From Oscillospiraceae bacterium (GTDB lineage Bacteria; Bacillota; Clostridia; UMGS1810), in assembly GCA_021629085.1 (NCBI GenBank), contig JAJXRJ010000017.1:1-47545 (forward strand): 47,545 bases of DNA, read 5' to 3'. The translations under genes and the position numbers were made by a program. Below are positions 41,880 to 47,545 of this stretch, piece after piece; within the stretch, counting starts at the first letter, position 1, and each line of letters starts with the position of its first letter. The notes beneath the pieces are model-generated. The model was not told the DNA's origin. It did no database searches and saw nothing but the letters and a program-made list of their open reading frames with translations.

Positions 41880-41908
41880 TTGACAATTTCATAACTAAAT
41901 CATATAAT
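41880..41908 (+). promoter_or_regulatory. Consensus promoter of the AraC-type regulator gene
   Basis: TTGACA (41880-41885), 17 bases, TATAAT (41903-41908): perfect consensus, back to back with the minus-strand promoter about 20 bases away. Confidence 0.8.
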
Positions 41909-41924
41909 CAAAACGAAGGGAAAG

Positions 41925-42725
41925 ATGGATATGATTCTTGATGAAACAAACATTGTAAAAAAAATCAACTTAGCAATGAACGTAAAAGCGGGCACCGGGG
42001 CCCCTACGCATACAAACCGCCGAAACCACGGGTTTGCGCTGAGAACAAAGGGAAAAAGCACATTTTTGTTTGACGGAACATCGTTTATGGAGCTGCACGC
42101 CGGAGAAATCATCTATCTGCCGCGGTGTTCCAATTATGTGGTGAAAGACGTTATCCCCGGTGACTACTATGCCATCAATTTTGAACTCACCACAGATAAA
42201 ACCTTTCCCCCCCAAATATGGAATGTGCATAAAAACAACCGAGTCTACGATATTTTTAAAACCGCACAAACCATATGGCTGACGGGATATACGGGCAAGC
42301 AGTTCCAGCTCATCTCTCTGCTTTATGAACTGATGTATGCGCTAAGTATGCTCTGTTCCCCCCACCCCACGCAAAGAAAGTATGCCAAAATCCTACCCGC
42401 CATTGATGCTATCAACACCTCCTATTCCGATCCGCAAATCAGTATTGCGCAGCTTTCCAACCTGTGCAATGTCAGCGATACCTATTTCCGCCGCATGTTT
42501 GAAGAGCTGTATCAAACAACCCCGCTCAAATATATCACGCAAAAGCGAATGGAACTTGCAAAACAGCTTTTGCTTTCTGGAATGTACCAGGCAAACCATG
42601 TGCAGCGCATTTGCGGGTATACGGATTATACCGTATTTTCAAGGGCGTTTAAGGCATATACTGGATGTTCTCCCGCGCAGTATGTCAAAAACAACCTTGC
42701 ATCCCCACAGGAAAAGCCCCTATGA
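41925..42725 (+). CDS. AraC-family transcriptional regulator
   Basis: A 266-residue regulator. The N-terminal cupin-like sensor (GFALRTKGKSTFLFDG, HAGEIIYLPRCSNYVV, about residues 35-70) binds a small ligand; the C-terminal AraC domain (about 155-255) has two helix-turn-helix units with QLSNLCNVSDTYFRRMFEEL and RICGYTDYTVFSRAFKAYTG. It diverges from the glycyl radical enzyme gene and probably activates it in response to that enzyme's substrate. Start ATG 41925 follows GAAGGGAA. It ends inside a large terminator. Confidence 0.9.
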   Translation: MDMILDETNIVKKINLAMNVKAGTGAPTHTNRRNHGFALRTKGKSTFLFDGTSFMELHAGEIIYLPRCSNYVVKDVIPGDYYAINFELTTDKTFPPQIWNVHKNNRVYDIFKTAQTIWLTGYTGKQFQLISLLYELMYALSMLCSPHPTQRKYAKILPAIDAINTSYSDPQISIAQLSNLCNVSDTYFRRMFEELYQTTPLKYITQKRMELAKQLLLSGMYQANHVQRICGYTDYTVFSRAFKAYTGCSPAQYVKNNLASPQEKPL

Positions 42726-42749
42726 AAGGGGGTTCCCTGTGGGGATTTT
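42701..42749 (+). terminator. Intrinsic terminator overlapping the end of the AraC-type gene
   Basis: ATCCCCACAGG (42701-42711) pairs with CCTGTGGGGAT (42735-42745), and an inner CCCC/GGGG stem adds to it; TTTTA follows. The stop codon lies in the loop region, so a translating ribosome would delay hairpin formation. Confidence 0.75.
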
Positions 42750-42788
42750 AAAAAAGAAGATGCCCTTCAAACCAAAAGGCGGAATTTA

Positions 42789-42817
42789 TTGACATAAAAT
42801 TCCAAATAGCGTATAAT
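42789..42817 (+). promoter_or_regulatory. Consensus promoter of the exported leucine-rich-repeat gene
   Basis: TTGACA (42789-42794), 17 bases, TATAAT (42812-42817): perfect consensus, about 28 bases before the start codon and just before AGAGGAGGGA. Confidence 0.85.
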
Positions 42818-42844
42818 GGAACCAAATAAGAGGAGGGACATCCT

Positions 42845-44506
42845 ATGAAAAAAGTTTGTATTTTGGCTGTGTGTATGCTCCTTATTTCCTGCATCCCTGA
42901 TTCTATGGCATTGGCGTGGAGCGAAGATGATTTTGCCTACTGGGTAGAAGACGGCAATGCAATCATCACGGAGATTTACCTTACCGGTGATGTTGTCATC
43001 CCCGATGTGATTGACGGGTATCCGGTAACGGAGATTCGGGAAGGCGCCTTGGTGGGATATTCAGGCATCGATAGCGTGTTCATCCCTGCGTCTGTCACAA
43101 AAATCGGCGTACAAGCCTGCCCGGATATCTACGACGCTGCTTTGGGCTTCATTACGGTAGATGAAAATAACCCCAGCTACGCCAGCAAAGACGGCATTTT
43201 ATACAACAAAGACTTCACTACGCTCGTTTGTGTGCCGCCGCTGGTAAGCAGCTGGATTGACGAAGACGAACTGGTAATTTTAGATGGTGTCACAACCATT
43301 GCCGCTTACGCGTTTTGTAATTCCAATTCTTTTTATAAAATCTCGCTGCCCGACTCTGTGACAACCATTGAAGATTATGCATTTTCGGGGATCTCCTGGC
43401 TAAATTCGATTTCCATTCCCAAAACAGTTTCACACATAGGCCAGGGCGCCTTTTGTGAATGCCCGGACTTACAGTCCATTGCCGTTTCAGCAGATAATCC
43501 CAATTTTACAAGCCAAGACGGCATTTTGTATGACAAGGCAAAAACTTGCCTTATCGGCTATCCAGCCGGCAAAAAAGCCACAAGCTACTCTGTGCCGGAG
43601 GGGATTGCCAGCATTGGCGCCGCCGCATTTTCAGGCTGTGAACACTTACAAACTGTAATTCTGCCGGATTCTTTGACCACCCTTGGCACGAGTGCCTTTC
43701 GGAGATGTTTCGGCCTTATAAGCATAGAGCTTCCCGACGGCGTGACGCAGCTTCCCTTTGGTTCCTTTTCTAATTGTTTCGAACTTCAAAGCATCCGCCT
43801 GCCGAAAAATTTAAAAACCATTGGCATGATGGCATTTTCATCCTGTTATTCCCTTCCATCCATCACCCTCCCAGACAGCGTGACCGCCATTGGCGAGAGC
43901 GCGTTTTCAAACTGTGCCAGCTTAAAAACCATCCGGCTGCCCGAGGGGCTTACCGCGCTGGAATACGGCACATTTAACTCTTGCGAAAGCTTAGAATCAG
44001 TCTATATCCCCCACAGCGTAACGGAGATTGACGATTCATTTACAGGCGTCCTCTATCGCTTAAAGCACCTTTACATCCCCAGCAGCGTAAAAACCGTCTC
44101 TCTTAACGACCTTCCCAGAGATGCCATCCTCCACTGTGAAAAAGGTTCGGAAGCAGAACAATATGCAATTGATAAAGACATCCCCTATATCCTGGTCTGC
44201 CCGCCCAAAGACGAGGCCGGGAACCGGCTGACCATCAAAAACCTTGCCCAGGCAAGGGAAATCCGCCTTGACAAGCAGTATATGGCATTAAACGGCGATT
44301 CTGCCCGGCTGATGATGGCCGCTTACGACAACGGCGGAACGCTTTTAAACGCACAGTCCATAGATGCTGCGCCGTATGACACGGGGGATACGTTTGTGCT
44401 GCCCAACCATCTTGAACCGCCTGCCGGCACCGCCTATATAAAAATCTACGTTTGGCAATCGCCGCAGGCATTGCTCCCGGCCTGTGTGCCATTTGAAATT
44501 TTGTAA
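42845..44506 (+). CDS. Exported leucine-rich-repeat (BspA-like) protein
   Basis: A 553-residue secreted protein. Residues 1-24 are a signal peptide; a Cys at position 16 (LLISCIPD) could allow a lipoprotein reading, but the lipobox is poor. Residues about 30-440 hold many LRR_5 repeats (FSGCEHLQTVILPDSLTTLG, FSSCYSLPSITLPDSVTAIG, FSNCASLKTIRLPEGLTALE). The last 100 residues are a small beta domain of unknown role, with no SLH or sortase motif, so anchoring is unclear. In other bacteria BspA-like proteins bind host or bacterial surfaces. The gene is monocistronic with its own consensus promoter and terminator. Confidence 0.88.
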   Translation: MKKVCILAVCMLLISCIPDSMALAWSEDDFAYWVEDGNAIITEIYLTGDVVIPDVIDGYPVTEIREGALVGYSGIDSVFIPASVTKIGVQACPDIYDAALGFITVDENNPSYASKDGILYNKDFTTLVCVPPLVSSWIDEDELVILDGVTTIAAYAFCNSNSFYKISLPDSVTTIEDYAFSGISWLNSISIPKTVSHIGQGAFCECPDLQSIAVSADNPNFTSQDGILYDKAKTCLIGYPAGKKATSYSVPEGIASIGAAAFSGCEHLQTVILPDSLTTLGTSAFRRCFGLISIELPDGVTQLPFGSFSNCFELQSIRLPKNLKTIGMMAFSSCYSLPSITLPDSVTAIGESAFSNCASLKTIRLPEGLTALEYGTFNSCESLESVYIPHSVTEIDDSFTGVLYRLKHLYIPSSVKTVSLNDLPRDAILHCEKGSEAEQYAIDKDIPYILVCPPKDEAGNRLTIKNLAQAREIRLDKQYMALNGDSARLMMAAYDNGGTLLNAQSIDAAPYDTGDTFVLPNHLEPPAGTAYIKIYVWQSPQALLPACVPFEIL

Positions 44507-44510
44507 ATCA

Positions 44511-44540
44511 AAATCCCCTTCCGAAAGGAAGGGGATTTTT
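44511..44540 (+). terminator. Intrinsic terminator of the leucine-rich-repeat gene
   Basis: AAATCCCCTTCC (44511-44522) pairs perfectly with GGAAGGGGATTT (44527-44538) around GAAA, with TT following. Confidence 0.85.
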
Positions 44541-44612
44541 GCTACAAATATACGCGGTCAATCCGCAATTTTATCCGTCGCCTCTTGCCGCCTGCCGGCA
44601 ATCCAGCGAAGG

Positions 44613-44852
44613 TTACAGTGTGCGGTATAAGTCGGATGCATCCTGCTTTAAGGTGTGCTCCGCAATTTTTAACACTTCCACCTTGATGGTCCGCTCTCCG
44701 AATAAAAGCTCCAAAATGTCGCCCTCCTTCACATCCGCTGCAGGCTTAGCCGCCTTGCCGTTAAGCAGTACCTTGCCGTTTTCGCAAGCCTCATTGGCCA
44801 CGGTGCGCCGCTTGATAAGCCGCGATACCTTCAAATATTTGTCCAGCCGCAT
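44613..44852 (-). CDS. rqcP: RqcP, ribosome quality control S4 protein
   Basis: A 79-residue S4-domain RNA-binding protein. MRLDKYLKVSRLIKRRTVAN at residues 1-20 is nearly the same as the start of Bacillus RqcP (YabO), which stabilises tRNA on stalled 50S subunits while RqcH adds alanine tails. The later LNGKAAKPAADVKEGD fits too. The ATG at 44852 is chosen because AGGAGAGG precedes it; the 44888 start overlaps the HU terminator. It lies downstream of hup, as in clostridia. The usual yabP and yabQ genes do not follow. Confidence 0.92.
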   Translation of the reverse strand: MRLDKYLKVSRLIKRRTVANEACENGKVLLNGKAAKPAADVKEGDILELLFGERTIKVEVLKIAEHTLKQDASDLYRTL

Positions 44853-44875
44853 ATGGCACCTCTCCTTTTTTGTAT

Positions 44876-44911
44876 AAAAAAAGGGCACAAGCGAACCAAA
44901 TCGCCGTGCCC
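44876..44911 (-). terminator. Intrinsic terminator after hup
   Basis: On the minus strand GGGCAC (44911-44906) pairs with GTGCCC (44888-44883), with an inner GGCGA/TTCGC-type stem, followed by TTTTTTT (44882-44876). It separates hup from rqcP, whose ribosome site starts right after. Confidence 0.8.
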
Positions 44912-44929
44912 ATATTCGCTTTGCAGGTT

Positions 44930-45202
44930 TTATTTAACAGCGTCTTTGAGCGCTTTGCCAGCTTTAAACGCAGGAACCTTTGAAGCGGGGATGGTGATTT
45001 CCGCTTTGGTAAGCGGGTTTCTCCCGGTTCTTGCAGCACGCTCCCGAATTTCAAAAGTGCCAAATCCTACCAGCTGTACTTTGTCTCCAGCCTTTAAAGC
45101 ATCGGTGATACCGTCAATTACAGCGGTCAAAGCTTTATCCGCGTCTTTTTTTGTCAAACCGCTTTTTTCTGCAACTGTTGCAACCAATTCTGCCTTGTTC
45201 AT
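44930..45202 (-). CDS. hup: DNA-binding protein HU
   Basis: A 90-residue histone-like protein that bends and compacts DNA. It begins MNKAELVATVAEKSGLTKKD and has the diagnostic GFGTFEIRERAARTGRNP (about residues 46-63) and the DNA-intercalating proline arm, ending KVPAFKAGKALKDAVK. GAGGTGA precedes ATG. Length and motif are standard. Its AT-rich upstream region of 127 bases should hold its promoter, but I see no strong match. Confidence 0.96.
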   Translation of the reverse strand: MNKAELVATVAEKSGLTKKDADKALTAVIDGITDALKAGDKVQLVGFGTFEIRERAARTGRNPLTKAEITIPASKVPAFKAGKALKDAVK

Positions 45203-45329
45203 TTCATTTTCACCTCTTCTGTATAGTTTTAGATATGATATCTTAATTGTATATTCTAGAAAGTCCCGGAAAATCCTTCTTTTATGGGCATTTTTTTCAC
45301 CTTTTTCATTTTTTTATTGTATTTTTCCA

Positions 45330-46955
45330 TTATTTCTGTATCAAATGATAGCGAAGCATATAATTTGCAAGTGTTTCGCCCTTGGGCAGCATAAGCACAT
45401 CCGCATAGGTGATGGCTTTTGTGAGAAACAGCATGGCAAGATAGGTAATTCCCCCCGCACCAATGGAAAGCATGGTGCACAAAAATACCGACATGGTACG
45501 GGTGAGCCCATATACTGTTAAAACCACCGCTGCCATAGCCGCCACACACAAAAGCGGCTTTAACACCAGTTCTCCAATCTTTAGGCGCATCCCCGCCGTT
45601 TTCACAACTGCATAAAGATTGAGTGCCAAAATGAGAATATAGCAAACATTTGTGGCAATGGGTGCGCCCACAATATTGATATGGGGATTCCCTACCAAAA
45701 AAAAGTTGATAATAATTTTTGCCACACCGCCAATGAGCATATTGCGCACAGGCAAATTGACCTTGCCCATGGCCTGCAAAATAGCGTTGGTCACCATGAC
45801 CAGCGACACAAACACCACTGCATATCCCAAAATGGACAAAATTTGCGTTGCGCCGGTGTTATTATACAGCAATTCCAAAATGGGATTTGCCAAAATGGAC
45901 AGCCCCACTGCACAGGGAAGCGCAAACAGCACCGTCACCTTTAATGAGATTGCAGCAGTATCCTGCATAAGCTTTGTCTTTTTAGCCGCAAAGGCACTGG
46001 AAATCACCGGCACCACACTGATGGAAACAGACGAAATAAGCGTGGGCGGCAGATTGAACAGCGGCACCGCAAACCCGGCATACAGCCCATACATTGCCAC
46101 CGCGTCGCCGTTGGAAAATCCGGCGCTCATCAGCCGGTGCTTTACCATCGCCATGTCAATTAAACTAGTTAAGCTGAACACAGACGCACCGATGGTAATA
46201 GGGATGGCAATTGTGATGAGTTTTTTGGCAATTTCTCTTGCGGAGCGCGGCGGTGTCAGCGAAGTGTCGCCCACATACAATCTACGGCGGCACTTCAAAT
46301 AGTACACAATCAGGACCAGCAGGGCAAGCAGTGCACCGATGGAAATCCCCATCATCGCACCTGCCGCGCCCAAACTCATGCGGGCCCAGTCGCCAGGAAC
46401 GGTTTTCATAAAGTAATATGCCAGGGCGTAACCCAAAATCAGCTTGCCCAGCGCTTCCATCACTTCAGAAACCGCAGTCGGCGTCATGTTTTGATGCCCC
46501 TGAAAAAACCCGCGGAATGCAGACATAATGGACACAAACAGCACAGCGGGCGAGATTGCCCGAATACCGGCAGCGGCATAGGGATTGCCCAAGGCATTTG
46601 CAAAGGCTTGTGCCCCCACAAACAATGCAACAGAGCCCACTACGCCTATGATACCCAAAATCCGTAAGCTTACACCCAAAATTTTGCGGACTTCTTCTTT
46701 TTTCCCAAACGACTCGCTTTCGGAAATCATTTTGGACACTGCCACCGGCAATCCGGCAGTTGCAATGATAAACATAAAGGTGTAAGTGGTATATGCATCT
46801 GAAAAGATGCCCATTCCCTCTTCGCCTAAAAGCCGTGCCAGAGGGATTTTAAATGCCGCACCAATGACTTTTACCAAGACATTGGCGATGACCAAAATCA
46901 GGGCACCCTTCATAAAAGCCTGATTTTCGCGGTTTTCCAATTCGTCACTTCCCAA
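45330..46955 (-). CDS. Polysaccharide flippase of the SpoVB / YabM (MOP) family
   Basis: About 541 residues with 13-14 membrane helices, opening FMKGALILVIANVLVKVIGA and with the family landmark PLARLLGEEGMGIFSDAY near residues 38-55. SpoVB-type members are lipid-linked peptidoglycan or polysaccharide flippases; YabM sits beside mazG, yabO, yabP and yabQ in Bacillus. Here it is upstream of hup and rqcP, matching that neighbourhood. The start is uncertain: TTG 46955 or TTG 46940 (after GGGAAG), or ATG 46913. Whether it flips peptidoglycan precursors for spores or another glycan is unknown. Confidence 0.88.
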   Translation of the reverse strand: MGSDELENRENQAFMKGALILVIANVLVKVIGAAFKIPLARLLGEEGMGIFSDAYTTYTFMFIIATAGLPVAVSKMISESESFGKKEEVRKILGVSLRILGIIGVVGSVALFVGAQAFANALGNPYAAAGIRAISPAVLFVSIMSAFRGFFQGHQNMTPTAVSEVMEALGKLILGYALAYYFMKTVPGDWARMSLGAAGAMMGISIGALLALLVLIVYYLKCRRRLYVGDTSLTPPRSAREIAKKLITIAIPITIGASVFSLTSLIDMAMVKHRLMSAGFSNGDAVAMYGLYAGFAVPLFNLPPTLISSVSISVVPVISSAFAAKKTKLMQDTAAISLKVTVLFALPCAVGLSILANPILELLYNNTGATQILSILGYAVVFVSLVMVTNAILQAMGKVNLPVRNMLIGGVAKIIINFFLVGNPHINIVGAPIATNVCYILILALNLYAVVKTAGMRLKIGELVLKPLLCVAAMAAVVLTVYGLTRTMSVFLCTMLSIGAGGITYLAMLFLTKAITYADVLMLPKGETLANYMLRYHLIQK

Positions 46956-47023
46956 CGTAAATTTACCAGCTTATTATATCAATATAGAGTATGCATTGTC
47001 AATGGAAAATAGGACAAATATAG

Positions 47024-47054
47024 AAAAAACGCCGATACAGTTGTATCGGCGTTT
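47024..47054 (-). terminator. Terminator of the rRNA operon
   Basis: On the minus strand AAACGCCGATACA (47054-47042) pairs perfectly with TGTATCGGCGTTT (47039-47027) and is followed by a T run. It lies just after the 5S gene. Confidence 0.9.
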
Positions 47055-47059
47055 GATTT

Positions 47060-47177
47060 ACCTTAGCGGCACCTATCTTCCCGGGCGGTCGCCCGCCAAG
47101 TATTGTCGGCACGGTGGAGCTTAACTGCCGTGTTCGGTATGGGTACGGGTGTTCCCTCCATGTCATCGCCACTAAGT
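47060..47177 (-). rRNA. rrf: 5S ribosomal RNA
   Basis: The minus strand shows the 5S core: ACCCATACCGAACACGGCAG (loop A/B region) near 47143-47124, with the 5' segment TTAGTGGCGATGACATGGAG and the end GGTGCCGCTAAGG. Ends estimated to within a few bases from the closing helix (TTAGTGGCG with CGCTAA). It follows the 23S gene with a spacer of about 36 bases. Confidence 0.9.
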
Positions 47178-47213
47178 CACTAAACGATATATATTCCTTT
47201 CCTCATAGTCTCC

Positions 47214-47545
<332 letters not shown>

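Noticed and set aside
44853..46302. Plus-strand frames of 222 and 216 codons opposite hup and the flippase
   Set aside because: They are antisense to clearly conserved genes and have no supporting signals.

Overview
The window looks like a stretch of an anaerobic, probably gut-dwelling member of the Clostridia (Bacillota). Reasons: Gram-positive-type signals (strong AGGAGG ribosome sites, phi LC3-type holin, S-layer homology repeats), a SpoVB-family flippase next to HU and RqcP as in spore-forming clostridia, and an oxygen-sensitive glycyl radical enzyme. The species cannot be named from the sequence alone.

Region 1 (1 to about 24,600, + strand) is the late half of a siphovirus-type prophage: packaging (terS, terL), portal, minor head protein, scaffold, major capsid protein, connectors, tail tube, tail chaperone pair, tape measure, distal tail proteins, a BppU-type receptor-binding protein, then a lysis block (membrane proteins, holin, amidase). 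The early and lysogeny genes lie left of the window. The tail module is interrupted by three cargo cassettes, each with its own promoter and terminator: (a) 7784-8090, a probable type I toxin-antitoxin locus with a 23-residue hydrophobic peptide on the minus strand, a facing antisense promoter and a shared hairpin terminator; (b) 9056-9950, two related small membrane proteins; (c) 9975-10674, a HicAB toxin-antitoxin pair. A HEPN-like accessory gene with a damaged 5' end sits just after the lysis block.

Region 2 (about 24,600-31,750) is a junction and surface-protein region: a tyrosine recombinase remnant with an internal deletion, a leucine-rich-repeat protein that has lost its signal peptide, a large exported leucine-rich-repeat/SLH/transglutaminase protein, a DUF4143-type ATPase and an atypical response regulator.

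Region 3 (about 32,000-44,550) is a carbohydrate and phosphoester utilisation region. A DeoR-type repressor faces an operon of a GDPD-PHP fusion phosphoesterase, a zinc alcohol dehydrogenase and a PfkB sugar kinase. Then come an exported GH30-type glycosidase, a glycyl radical enzyme diverging from an AraC-type regulator, and another exported leucine-rich-repeat protein.

Region 4 (44,600-47,545, minus strand) is housekeeping: rqcP, hup, a SpoVB-like flippase, then the 5S gene and the 3' end of a 23S gene that runs off the window.

The most interesting item is the candidate type I toxin-antitoxin module at 7784-8090, which no conventional annotation of long open reading frames would show.
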